DNA of 14,129 bases, from the NCBI RefSeq assembly GCF_035492295.1, contig NZ_DATJJK010000220.1, forward strand, positions 1-14,129. The letters run 5' to 3'. Below are positions 7,266 through 14,129 of the stretch, in pieces. The position numbers and the translations under genes are program-made. Numbering within the stretch: the stretch's first letter is position 1; every line of letters begins with the position of its first letter. The notes under the pieces are model-generated. The model searched no databases. It saw nothing but the letters and a program-made list of their open reading frames with translations, and was not told the DNA's origin. This stretch comes from Acidisoma sp035492295 (GTDB lineage Bacteria > Pseudomonadota > Alphaproteobacteria > Acetobacterales > Acetobacteraceae).

Positions 7266-8600
7266 ATGACCACGCCCAGGCCCGCCACCACTGCCGTCAT
7301 CCTTGCCGCGGGTCTCGGCACCCGCATGAAATCCAGCCTGCCCAAATGCCTGCATCCGATCGCGGGCCGCCCGATGCTGACCCATCTGCTGGATGCCGCC
7401 TCCCAGGTCTTCGACCGCATCGTGGTGGTGACGGGGCCGGAGATGGAGGCCGTGGCGAAGGCTGCTGCGCCGCATCCTGCCGTGGTGCAGCAGGAGCGGC
7501 TCGGCACCGGCCACGCGGCGCTGCAGGCGACACCCTATTTCGGGGACGGCGATGTCGCCATCCTCTATGCCGACAATCCTCTCATCACGCCCGGCACCTT
7601 GGCCCGCCTGAAGGCCGCGCGGAAAGAGGCGGGGCTGGCCCTGCTCGCCATGCGCCCGCCGGAACCCGGCAAATACGGCCGGGTGATCACCAATGACACC
7701 GGCGATGTGACAGAAATCGTCGAATGGGCGGAAGCGAGCGAGGCGCAACGCGCGGTCACCCTCTGCAATGCCGGCGTCTTCTGTGCGGCCGGCCCCGATC
7801 TCGCGCGCTGGCTCGCGGCGATCCGTCCCGACAATGCCAAGGGCGAATACTATCTGACGGATGCGGTGGCGCTGGCCGTTGCCGAAGGGAAACGGGTCGT
7901 GGCGGTCGAAGCCGATTACGCGGAGCTGCGCGGCGTCAATTCTCGCGCGGAACTCGCGGCCGCCGAGGCGGCCGTGCAGACCCGGCTGCGCGCGGCCGCG
8001 ATGGACGGCGGCGTTACGCTCACCGCGCCTGACACGGTGTTTTTCGCCGCCGACACGGTGATTGAGCCGGATGTGACGGTCGGGCCGCATGTCGTCTTCG
8101 GGCCGGGCGTGACCGTGAAGACCGGCGCTGAAATCCTCGCCTTCAGCCATCTCGAAGATTGCGTGGTGGGCGAGGGGGCGCGGATCGGCCCCTATGCGCG
8201 GCTTCGCCCCGGTGCGCGGGTCGGACGTGCGGCCCATGTCGGGAATTTCGTGGAGCTCAAGGCGACGGTGCTCGGCGACGGTGCCAAGGCCAATCACCTC
8301 GCCTATCTGGGGGATGCCGAGATCGGCGCCGGCAGCAATATCGGCGCCGGCACCATCACCTGCAATTACGACGGCCACCTGAAGCACCGCACGGTGATCG
8401 GGGACGGGAGTTTCGTCGGCTCCAATGCCACGATCGTGGCACCCGTCACGCTTGGCCAGGGCAGTTTCATCGCCGCCGGCAGCACCATCACGAAAGATGT
8501 CGAGGCCGATGCCCTGGCCTTCGGCCGCCCCCGCCAGAGCGTGAAACCGGGTGGCGGGGCGGCGATCCGCTCGACCTGGCCCAAGAAAAAGGGAGGCTGA
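7266..8600 (+). CDS. glmU: Bifunctional UDP-GlcNAc pyrophosphorylase / glucosamine-1-phosphate acetyltransferase
   Basis: GlmU (444 residues, normal length) acetylates glucosamine-1-phosphate and then joins it to UMP to give UDP-GlcNAc for peptidoglycan and lipopolysaccharide. The N-terminal pyrophosphorylase domain shows LAAGLGTRMKSSLPK at 13-27 (nucleotide-binding Gly-rich loop and Lys27), QERLGTGHA at 76-84, Asp103 in LYADNPL as metal ligand, Asn169 and Asn225. The C-terminal domain (about 250-425) is a left-handed beta helix of hexapeptide repeats. It contains NHLAYLGD, with catalytic His344, and NIGAGTITCNYDG at 358-370. The usual Gly before Asp103 is Ala here. The frame extends upstream to 6939 through the gph gene, but the ATG at 7266 begins directly before the conserved domain and has AGGA 5 bases upstream. 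It is co-transcribed with glmS. Confidence 0.97.
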   Translation: MTTPRPATTAVILAAGLGTRMKSSLPKCLHPIAGRPMLTHLLDAASQVFDRIVVVTGPEMEAVAKAAAPHPAVVQQERLGTGHAALQATPYFGDGDVAILYADNPLITPGTLARLKAARKEAGLALLAMRPPEPGKYGRVITNDTGDVTEIVEWAEASEAQRAVTLCNAGVFCAAGPDLARWLAAIRPDNAKGEYYLTDAVALAVAEGKRVVAVEADYAELRGVNSRAELAAAEAAVQTRLRAAAMDGGVTLTAPDTVFFAADTVIEPDVTVGPHVVFGPGVTVKTGAEILAFSHLEDCVVGEGARIGPYARLRPGARVGRAAHVGNFVELKATVLGDGAKANHLAYLGDAEIGAGSNIGAGTITCNYDGHLKHRTVIGDGSFVGSNATIVAPVTLGQGSFIAAGSTITKDVEADALAFGRPRQSVKPGGGAAIRSTWPKKKGG

Positions 8601-8606
8601 CCGCTC

Positions 8607-10436
8607 ATGTGCGGCATCGTTGGAATTCTGGGCGAACGCCCGGCGGCCCCTCTCATCCTGGACGCCCTCGGGCGTCTCGAATATCGCGGCTATGACAGCG
8701 CCGGCATCGCGACCCTCGACCATGGCCAGATCGACCGCAGGCGGGCGGAGGGCAAGCTTGGCAATCTGGCCTTCGTGCTGGAGCGGCGGCCACTCTCGGG
8801 AAGCACAGGCATCGGCCATACGCGCTGGGCGACGCATGGCGCGCCCACCGAGGGCAATGCCCACCCGCACGGCACGGCACGGGTTTCGGTCGTCCATAAC
8901 GGCATCATCGAGAACCATGTGGCGCTGCGTGCCGAACTTGAGGCGTGCGGCCAGGACTTCTCGACCGAGACCGATACCGAATGCGTGGCCCAGCTGCTGG
9001 ATCTCTACCTCGCTGAGGGGATGGCGCCCGAGGAGGCGGCACGGACCGCGCTCGGGCGGCTCGAAGGCGCCTATGCGTTGGCGCTGATCTTTTCCGGCTA
9101 CCCGGATCTGATGATCGGCGCACGGCATGGCGCGCCGCTGGCCGTGGGTTTTGGCGAGGATGAGATGTTTCTCGGCTCGGATGCGCTGGCCTTGGCGCCG
9201 CTCACCCGCCGCATCGCCTATCTGGAAGACGGGGACTGGGTGGTGATCCGCCGCACAGGCGCGCAGTTCTTCGACCGGAAAGGCGTTGCCGTCGAGCGCG
9301 CGGTGCGCGAGACGCGGCTGACCGGTGCCGCCATCGGCCGTGGCAACTACCGCCACTTCATGGAGAAGGAGCTTCACGAGCATCCGGTGGTGATCGGGGA
9401 TGTGCTGAGCCGCATGATCGACCCCGCGACCCGCAGCGTGGTGGCGCCGGACCTGCCCTTCAATCTGGCCGATCTGCCGCGGGTGACGATCAGCGCCTGC
9501 GGCTCGGCCTTTTACGCCGGGCTGGTCGGCCGCGTCTGGCTGGAGAGCATCGCCCGGCTGCCGACGGATGCCGACGTGGCGAGCGAATTCCGTTACCGCG
9601 CGCCGCCGTTGCCGCCCGAAGGGCTGGGCCTGCTGGTCAGCCAGTCCGGCGAGACCGCCGACACGCTGGCGGCGCTGCGCTACATGCAGGACGAGGGGCA
9701 GCATGTCCTCTCGGTGGTGAACGTGCCGGAAAGCAGCATGGCACGGGAGAGCGACGCGGTGTTGGAGACTCTGGCGGGGCCGGAAATCGGCGTCGCCTCC
9801 ACCAAGGCCTTCACCGCGCAGCTGACGGTGCTGGCAGCTTTCGCGCTGGCGGCGGGCCGCGCCCGCGGCACGCTGGATGCGGCGCGGGAGGTGCAGCTGA
9901 CCCAGGCGCTGATGGAGGTGCCGGGTCATGCCGCCGAAATCCTGGGCGGCGAGGCGGCCGTCGCCATTGCGCGCGTCGCCGAGCGCATCGCGGAGGCGCG
10001 GGACGTGCTCTATCTCGGCCGCGGTTCCTGTTACCCGATCGCCCTTGAAGGCGCCCTGAAGCTCAAGGAAATCTCTTATATCCATGCAGAAGGCTATGCG
10101 GCGGGGGAGATGAAGCACGGGCCAATCGCCCTGATCGATCGGCATGTGCCTGTCGTCGCCATTGCGCCCTCCGGCCCGCTGTTCGAAAAGACCGCCTCCA
10201 ACCTGCAGGAGGCGGCGGCGCGGGGTGGGCAGGTCATCGTCTTCAGTGATGCGGCAGGCGCCGCGAAATTGCACGGCATTGCAGCCGAGACGGTCATTCT
10301 CCCGAGCTGCGATCCCTTCGTCGCCCCCATCCTGCATACCGTGGCGGTGCAGCTGCTCGCCTATCGCGTGGCGGTGCTGAAGGGCACGGATGTCGATCAG
10401 CCACGCAACCTCGCCAAATCGGTGACTGTGGAATAG
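8607..10436 (+). CDS. glmS: Glutamine--fructose-6-phosphate aminotransferase (isomerising)
   Basis: GlmS (609 residues, the same length as the E. coli enzyme) makes glucosamine-6-phosphate from fructose-6-phosphate and glutamine, the first step toward UDP-GlcNAc. The N-terminal Ntn glutaminase domain opens with the nucleophile Cys2 (MCGIVGI) and has YRGYDSAG, HTRWATHG at 71-78 and HNGIIEN near 97-103. Two SIS sugar-isomerase domains follow, with SACGSAFYAG near 297-305, SQSGET at 345-350, STKAFTAQ near 398-405, KLKEISYIHAE near 485-495 with Glu488, and His504. The C-terminus LAKSVTVE carries the lysine that holds the open sugar. The start follows the glmU stop by 6 bases. Its ribosome site GGGAGG (8591-8596) lies at the end of glmU, so the two genes form one operon. 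There is no glmS ribozyme. Confidence 0.98.
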   Translation: MCGIVGILGERPAAPLILDALGRLEYRGYDSAGIATLDHGQIDRRRAEGKLGNLAFVLERRPLSGSTGIGHTRWATHGAPTEGNAHPHGTARVSVVHNGIIENHVALRAELEACGQDFSTETDTECVAQLLDLYLAEGMAPEEAARTALGRLEGAYALALIFSGYPDLMIGARHGAPLAVGFGEDEMFLGSDALALAPLTRRIAYLEDGDWVVIRRTGAQFFDRKGVAVERAVRETRLTGAAIGRGNYRHFMEKELHEHPVVIGDVLSRMIDPATRSVVAPDLPFNLADLPRVTISACGSAFYAGLVGRVWLESIARLPTDADVASEFRYRAPPLPPEGLGLLVSQSGETADTLAALRYMQDEGQHVLSVVNVPESSMARESDAVLETLAGPEIGVASTKAFTAQLTVLAAFALAAGRARGTLDAAREVQLTQALMEVPGHAAEILGGEAAVAIARVAERIAEARDVLYLGRGSCYPIALEGALKLKEISYIHAEGYAAGEMKHGPIALIDRHVPVVAIAPSGPLFEKTASNLQEAAARGGQVIVFSDAAGAAKLHGIAAETVILPSCDPFVAPILHTVAVQLLAYRVAVLKGTDVDQPRNLAKSVTVE

Positions 10437-10440
10437 GGCG

Positions 10441-11142
10441 CTATCCGCCGCCCCCGGCTTCTGCCGAAACAAGATCCCGCCAGCTGGCGAACCCGCCGGT
10501 CAGCTGGTAGGCGGCAGCGTAGAAGCGGTCCTGCAATTGTTGCAGAGTCAGAACGTGAGGCAGCGGCTCCAATCCGCCCGCGGTTGCGATGGCCATGAAG
10601 GTCGCGGCGAGAAACGGGTTCTTTTCCACGCCGGTGCCGCGCCGGTAGAGGGCGGCAAGGGCGAAGGCGCCACAGGCATTGTTCTGCTTGGCGGCCGCTT
10701 CGTACCAGATCGCGGCCCGCTTCGGATCTGGCGGCGGCGGACCCTGGCCGAAACTGCCGGTCTGGTAGAGGAAGCCAAGTTCGCACGCTGCTTCGGCATT
10801 GCCCTGTTTGGCCGATTTCTCGAGCCAGGCGGCGGCGCCCGTATAGTCCTGGATCACGCCGATGCCGGTATAGGCAAGGGTGCCGAATTCGTACTGCGCC
10901 ATGGCATCTCCCGCTTTGGCCTTGGCCTCGATCTGGGCGACACCCGTCAGGATCTCGCTTGACTGGGCCGGGGCTTCCCGCAGCTGAAGCAGGTAGAAAA
11001 GGGCGACGATCAGTATCAGCCAGAGGAATGGCAAGGGCAGGCGCTTCGGCCGGCGCGGCGGCCAGGGATCCTCGGGCGGAACGGCCCGGCGCCGATCGGC
11101 CGCTTCCCGGGCCACCTCGAAGGGCAGGCGCGGGCGGCTCAT
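10441..11142 (-). CDS. Membrane-anchored Sel1-like repeat protein
   Basis: The 233-residue protein has a basic, Pro-rich cytoplasmic N-terminus (1-35), one strong membrane helix at about 36-54 (LPLPFLWLILIVALFYLLQL), and then three Sel1-type TPR repeats at about 80-115, 116-152 and 157-190. Cues are AMAQYEFGTLAYTGIGV, AEAACELGFLYQTGS and ALAALYRRGTGV. The repeat region should lie in the periplasm by the positive-inside rule. Sel1 repeats bind other proteins, and no enzyme residues are evident. The tail ends in Gly-Gly-Gly-Gly. The ATG overlaps the chemoreceptor stop (ATGA) and has GGAGG 7 bases upstream (11154-11150), so both genes are almost certainly co-expressed. It ends 4 bases from glmS, which converges on it. 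Its partner and role are unknown. Confidence 0.85.
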   Translation of the reverse strand: MSRPRLPFEVAREAADRRRAVPPEDPWPPRRPKRLPLPFLWLILIVALFYLLQLREAPAQSSEILTGVAQIEAKAKAGDAMAQYEFGTLAYTGIGVIQDYTGAAAWLEKSAKQGNAEAACELGFLYQTGSFGQGPPPPDPKRAAIWYEAAAKQNNACGAFALAALYRRGTGVEKNPFLAATFMAIATAGGLEPLPHVLTLQQLQDRFYAAAYQLTGGFASWRDLVSAEAGGGG

Positions 11143-13454
11143 TCTGCGGCCTCCGCGAGCGCGTGCGTGTCAATATAGGAATTTATGCCGCCATCCTCAC
11201 TCTGATCTAGGAATTCCGTCTCTTCACTCTCAGGGTCCGTCTCCTCACTCTCACGGTCCGCCTCTTCACTCTCACGGAAGGTGAATTCGTCCACGAGTTC
11301 GGCCAGAGCCGCCGCCTCCTGCGCCAGACGACTGCCTGCAGCGGCCGTCTGCTCGATCATCGCCGCACTCTGCTGCGTCACCTTATCCATATGGCCCACC
11401 GTCGCATTCACCGTCGCGATGGCGGCGGCCTGGCGCCGCGCCGTCTCGGCGATCTCTTCGACCCGCTCGGCCAATTCCCCGACCTGGGCGGTGATGCGTT
11501 CCAAGGTCTCGCCGGTCTCGTTGACGAGACGCACGCCGTTGCCGACCTGCCGTTCCGAGGAGGCGATGATGTCCTTGATTTCGTGCGCGGCTTCGGCCGA
11601 GCGGCCGGCGAGTGCCCGCACTTCCGTCGCCACCACTGCGAAGCCGCGGCCGGCCTCTCCGGCGCGTGCCGCCTCCACCCCCGCATTGAGGGCGAGCAGG
11701 TTGGTTTGGAAGGCGATCTCCTCGATCAGCAAAAGGATCTTGGCGATCCGATGGGAGGAGGCCTCGATCTCGCCGATCGCCTGCACCGTCTCGTTGACAA
11801 TGCGGGCGGAGGCTTGCGCGTCCCCGCGCACCGAGGCGGCGAGCCCGGCTGCCTTCCCGGCATTGCCCGAGGCGCCCTGCACCGTATCGGTGAGTTCCCC
11901 GAGCGCGGCTGCGGCTTCCTCAAGTTGCACGGCCTGCTGCTCCGTCCGCCGTGCCATGTCGGCGGACGCGCTGCCGATCTCCTCCGCTCCGTTTGCCACC
12001 GCATGGGTGCTGGTCTGGACGCGCCGCATCGTCCCCTCCATCTTCTCGGAGGCTTGGTTGAACTCACCGCGCAGGGCCCGGTATTCGCCCTCGAACTCCT
12101 CCTGGATCTTGAGCGTGAGATCGCCGCGGGTGAGGCTCATCAGGGCGCCGGCAAGGGAGTCCACCACGCGCTTCTGCGCCGCCTGGGCGCGCGCCTTTTC
12201 GGCATCCCTGGCCAACCGCTCCGTCTGCGCCGCGTTCTGGGCTTCAGCGGCCTCGGCCTCGATCCGCCGCTTGTCCGCGAGCGAGGCACGGAAGGCGCGG
12301 AAGGCGCGGGCAAGGGCGCCGGCGGAGCCGCGCCCTTCCTGCAGCGCCATTTCGGCGACCTCCTGGCCATCGGCGAGGGCGGCAAGGTTGCGGCAGGCCC
12401 GCGCGATCATCTTTGCATTGCGCGAGACGGCCCAGACCGCGGCGAGACCCAGGAGAGTGATGAGGGCGAGCGCCACCCAAGCGCCGATGGCGAAATGGAT
12501 CTCGCCGCGTACTTCGGGCAGGGCGTAGAAGGCGCTGTCCGGTTGGCGGCTCCACACCATCCACGGCGACTCGCCGTCCTGCACCGCCAGGGGGAGCACG
12601 GTGGAAAAGATCGCGCGCGGGTCGACCTCGGCCGAGGCGGCGAGCTGCCGCAACTCCGGGCTCAGCTTCATCTGCGGGCCGAGGAAAAGCAGGCCGTAGC
12701 CTGGGTTGGTGAGCGCCATGCCGGTGGCTGGCAACATGGCGCGAATCACGCCGGCCCGCACGATGGCTGAAATCGTGCCGGCGAGCGTCCCGTCCACCCC
12801 GTAGAAGGGCACGGAGAAGATTACGCCCGTGCGATCCGCATTACGGCCAGTCCGCACGAAGACCGAATTGTCGCAGGTGATGACGAGGGGCCCCGCGATC
12901 AGGGGCCGCCGACCGTCCTTGAGGGAGGCGACGGTCGGCGCATGCGCGCCGAGCCAGACCATCTGTTTTTTCAACAGATGGTACTCGTAGATCTCGGCCT
13001 CGAAGGGTTTCGGTGCCGAATCCCCCTCAGCCCCGTCGGCGATCTCGCTGTCGAACATCAGGATCGGCGCCTCGGGCTTGCTCGTCACTGGGTCGATCCG
13101 GTCGGGGTCGAGGCCGCGGGGCACGACATAGACCTCGGAAACGTCAATATTGCGAGCGAGGCTGTCATAGATCTGCTTGATTGTGTCGCGACTGTCCTCA
13201 TCGAGCGCGGTTGCGTGGCGGTCGATGCGGCGGATCGCCGGAAGCCGGCTGATCGTGTCCAGCTCATCGGCGATAAGGCGAATCTGGCTCTGAATCGTCG
13301 CGCCCGTGTCGCGCGTCGTGGCCAGGGCTTCGGTGGCAAACCGCGCCTTGGCCGTGTCGAGGCCGAATTGCAGGTCGAAATAGATCGCCGCGCCGCCGAG
13401 CACGCCGAGCAGCAGAACCACCGCATAAGAGAGAATATCCCGTCGCAACCGCAT
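11139..13454 (-). CDS. Methyl-accepting chemotaxis protein with Cache-like sensor domain
   Basis: The chemoreceptor is 771 residues. TM1 is at about 8-26. A periplasmic sensor of about 290 residues follows, with Cache-like stretches (VIFSVPFYGVDGTLAGTI at 211-228, and LLFLGPQM). TM2 is at about 321-343. HAMP-like segments lie at about 345-396 and 428-475 (GDLTLKI, LRGEFN), with a charged coiled coil between them. The signalling domain is at about 490-725, with the near-invariant hairpin tip IEEIAFQTNLLALNAGVEAA at 577-596 and GRGFAVVATEVRALAGRS. Ligand binding would control CheA through CheW. The C-terminus has an acidic tail with a 7-residue repeat and no CheR-docking pentapeptide. The frame extends to 13676, but the ATG at 13454 gives the normal short N-terminus before TM1. 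Its GGAGG is very close (1 base), so the start is less certain than the protein. The ligand is unknown. Confidence 0.93.
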   Translation of the reverse strand: MRLRRDILSYAVVLLLGVLGGAAIYFDLQFGLDTAKARFATEALATTRDTGATIQSQIRLIADELDTISRLPAIRRIDRHATALDEDSRDTIKQIYDSLARNIDVSEVYVVPRGLDPDRIDPVTSKPEAPILMFDSEIADGAEGDSAPKPFEAEIYEYHLLKKQMVWLGAHAPTVASLKDGRRPLIAGPLVITCDNSVFVRTGRNADRTGVIFSVPFYGVDGTLAGTISAIVRAGVIRAMLPATGMALTNPGYGLLFLGPQMKLSPELRQLAASAEVDPRAIFSTVLPLAVQDGESPWMVWSRQPDSAFYALPEVRGEIHFAIGAWVALALITLLGLAAVWAVSRNAKMIARACRNLAALADGQEVAEMALQEGRGSAGALARAFRAFRASLADKRRIEAEAAEAQNAAQTERLARDAEKARAQAAQKRVVDSLAGALMSLTRGDLTLKIQEEFEGEYRALRGEFNQASEKMEGTMRRVQTSTHAVANGAEEIGSASADMARRTEQQAVQLEEAAAALGELTDTVQGASGNAGKAAGLAASVRGDAQASARIVNETVQAIGEIEASSHRIAKILLLIEEIAFQTNLLALNAGVEAARAGEAGRGFAVVATEVRALAGRSAEAAHEIKDIIASSERQVGNGVRLVNETGETLERITAQVGELAERVEEIAETARRQAAAIATVNATVGHMDKVTQQSAAMIEQTAAAGSRLAQEAAALAELVDEFTFRESEEADRESEETDPESEETEFLDQSEDGGINSYIDTHALAEAAE
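11215..11277. repeat. Three 21-bp tandem repeats in the chemoreceptor 3' end
   Basis: Three head-to-tail 21-bp units (11215-11235, 11236-11256, 11257-11277) differ by only a few bases. On the minus strand they encode the heptapeptides RESEEAD, RESEETD and PESEETE at residues 728-748, just after the signalling domain. Being a multiple of 3, changes in copy number would keep the reading frame. Confidence 0.85.
12907..12940. repeat. 11-bp perfect inverted repeat inside the chemoreceptor gene
   Basis: CGCCGACCGTC (12907-12917) and GACGGTCGGCG (12930-12940) are exact inverted copies with a 12-base loop. It lies within the sensor-domain coding region, 17 bases from a second perfect inverted repeat. 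Confidence 0.6.
12958..12982. repeat. 10-bp perfect inverted repeat inside the chemoreceptor gene
   Basis: ACCATCTGTT (12958-12967) and AACAGATGGT (12973-12982) are exact inverted copies around a 5-base TTTTC loop. It encodes residues around YHLLKKQMV of the sensor domain. No T-run follows on either strand outside the stem, so a terminator is unlikely. Confidence 0.6.
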
Positions 13455-13529
13455 CCCTCCGTCAGCCGTTTTGCAGGTGGCGCCGAGCTTCCGCCCCGAC
13501 TGGTGAAGTTTTCGTAATCGAAACGCCGT

Positions 13530-13558
13530 TTCCGATGCGAAATTCCCCCGCGTATAAG
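13530..13558 (+). promoter_or_regulatory. Possible promoter upstream of the small plus-strand gene
   Basis: TATAAG (13553-13558, 5/6 match to TATAAT) is preceded at 17 bases by TTCCGA (3/6 match to TTGACA). The overlapping minus-strand TTATAC (13557-13552) could serve as a -10 for the chemoreceptor, though no good -35 goes with it. The region between the two divergent starts (13455-13687) holds no other gene I can support. Confidence 0.3.
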
Positions 13559-13663
13559 AAAAAATTCCTGGACATTTCGCGAGCAGCTGAGCCAGAGTGG
13601 AGTGCGCGCGGAGACGGATTTTGCCCGTCGAGCACAGCGATCCCCACAAACCGAGGCTTCCTC

Positions 13664-13679
13664 CCATTGCAACCAATGG
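13664..13679 (+). other. Hairpin overlapping the ribosome site of the small plus-strand gene
   Basis: CCATTG (13664-13669) and CAATGG (13674-13679) form a perfect 6-bp stem with a 4-base loop. Its 3' arm covers the first two bases of the GGAG (13678-13681) serving the ATG at 13688, and also an upstream in-frame ATG (13676). Confidence 0.4.
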
Positions 13680-13687
13680 AGCGCGCC

Positions 13688-13993
13688 ATGTCCCCCCAGG
13701 CTCCCGCGTCAGTCGCCACAGCCGAGCCCGGCCCTTGCCATGCCCACAGCCTGAGGGAGGCGCGGGCCCGGCAGCTTGCCCTTATCGCGATCGCCGCTGG
13801 CAATGCGGCTGCGCGCCTTCCGGCGGCCGTACCACCCGTGGCCGTGACGCAGGCCGCGGCCAAGGAGGCGGAGCCCTTGTCGGAGGAGCGGCGGCGGGTG
13901 CTTGCACAGATTCGCCGCCTCGGCATCTGCCAGCCGGTCGATCCCAGCGCACCGGCCATGGACATTGGCCGAGCCGTGGAAACAGCGTCCTGA
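13688..13993 (+). CDS. Small hypothetical protein, no family recognised
   Basis: I do not recognise this 101-residue protein. It is Ala/Pro-rich. It has a Cys-His-x-His (CHAH, 17-20), then an amphipathic helix-like stretch LREARARQLALIAIAAG (22-38), a Pro/Ala linker (44-58), and a charged helix with EERRRVLAQIRRLGICQPVDP (66-86) that places a second Cys at 81. There is no clear signal peptide or membrane span. The ATG at 13688 is chosen because GGAG lies 6 bases before it. The frame is open from 13535, and an ATG at 13676 is also in frame. Codon third positions are mostly G/C, as in neighbouring genes, but the opposite strand is also open here. Whether it is translated is therefore less certain than for the other genes. 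It diverges from the chemoreceptor gene. Confidence 0.5.
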   Translation: MSPQAPASVATAEPGPCHAHSLREARARQLALIAIAAGNAAARLPAAVPPVAVTQAAAKEAEPLSEERRRVLAQIRRLGICQPVDPSAPAMDIGRAVETAS

Positions 13994-14129
13994 TCGCCAA
14001 AGCCCTCGGCCTGTTCAGAGACCGCTGGAAAGCGGCCGACCGGCGCCGCACCCTCCCTGCGGCGGCATGCCTGCCGTCCGGCGGCGATCCGCCAGGACCC
14101 GGTTGCGGCCCAGCGCGCACGCTGCTACA
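13994..14129. other. End of window, no gene supported; two short hairpins
   Basis: No credible coding region is visible in these 136 bases. CCGCT/AGCGG (14022-14026 with 14031-14035, GGAA loop) and GCCGCA/TGCGGC (14045-14050 with 14058-14063, 7-base loop) can form stems. Neither has a following T-run. They may lie in the 3' region of the small gene or the start of something outside the window. Confidence 0.3.

Noticed and set aside
10437..10440. A bidirectional terminator between glmS and the Sel1-repeat gene
   Set aside because: Only 4 bases separate the two stops. The nearby ATAG/CTAT pairing is 4 bp with no T-run on either side.
7236..10472. A 1078-codon open frame on the minus strand across glmU and glmS
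   Set aside because: It is antisense to two unmistakable genes. Its composition (Arg/His/Gln/Gly-rich, no family motifs) is what the complement of high-GC codons gives, since few stop codons arise there.
11391..12770. A 459-codon plus-strand open frame opposite the chemoreceptor
   Set aside because: It is a shadow of the conserved signalling domain and has no recognisable family features.
12966..12975. A-run in the chemoreceptor mRNA as a programmed frameshift site with a nearby stem
   Set aside because: In the reading frame the run is TTG AAA AAA CAG, which does not fit the X XXY YYZ slippery pattern, and the protein continues normally in frame.
13455..13676. N-terminal extension of the chemoreceptor
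   Set aside because: The added 74 residues look like translated upstream DNA, include the AT-rich promoter-like stretch, and are not expected before TM1 of a chemoreceptor.
13462..13965. A minus-strand open frame opposite the small plus-strand gene
   Set aside because: It has no recognisable motif, and its ATG has no obvious ribosome site. It would overlap the chemoreceptor leader. The plus-strand frame with GGAG at 6 bases is favoured, though not strongly.

Overview
The window looks like a chromosomal stretch of a high-GC alphaproteobacterium. Coding GC is often 65-75% by hand counts on single lines. The gene contents (cysS-trmJ, gph next to glmU-glmS, a chemoreceptor with two HAMP-like segments) fit Rhodospirillales/Acetobacterales, but that placement is inference because there is no rRNA or other decisive marker. 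Genes are packed tightly: several 4-base ATGA start/stop overlaps and two nearly touching tail-to-tail pairs. I see no tRNA, rRNA, insertion sequence, phage gene or CRISPR array.

Layout. (1) 1-487, plus: 3' end of a class II aldolase/adducin-fold enzyme. (2) 587-1759, minus: membrane acyltransferase (AT3/OafA type), less GC-rich than its neighbours, with an AT-rich promoter region holding an inverted repeat (1850-1913). (3) 4187-2044, minus: cysS-trmJ, a cysteinyl-tRNA synthetase and a tRNA 2'-O-methyltransferase overlapping by 4 bases. (4) 4557-4279, minus: small exported His/Trp/Tyr-rich protein, separated from cysS by a run of GC-rich hairpins. (5) 4696-5292, plus: SAM-dependent methyltransferase, divergent from the small protein across a region with direct repeats and a bulged palindrome. 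(6) 7175-5289, minus: probable operon gph - SDR oxidoreductase - GNAT acetyltransferase. (7) 7266-10436, plus: glmU-glmS, supplying UDP-GlcNAc for peptidoglycan and lipopolysaccharide. (8) 13454-10441, minus: a Cache-like methyl-accepting chemotaxis protein overlapped by a membrane-anchored Sel1-repeat protein. (9) 13688-13993, plus: small unrecognised protein. The last 136 bases hold no gene I can support.

How they fit together: GlmS makes glucosamine-6-phosphate from fructose-6-phosphate and glutamine. After isomerisation by GlmM (not in the window), GlmU acetylates and uridylylates the product. Gph removes 2-phosphoglycolate. CysS and TrmJ both act on tRNA. The chemoreceptor and Sel1 protein are probably co-translated and may work together at the inner membrane.

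Most of the window is ordinary housekeeping DNA, and I do not see a complete new system. The most interesting points are the chemoreceptor's acidic heptapeptide repeat and its Sel1 partner, two perfect inverted repeats inside the chemoreceptor gene, the histidine-rich exported protein with its regulated-looking upstream region, the hairpin series in front of cysS, and the shared CTAG double stop.
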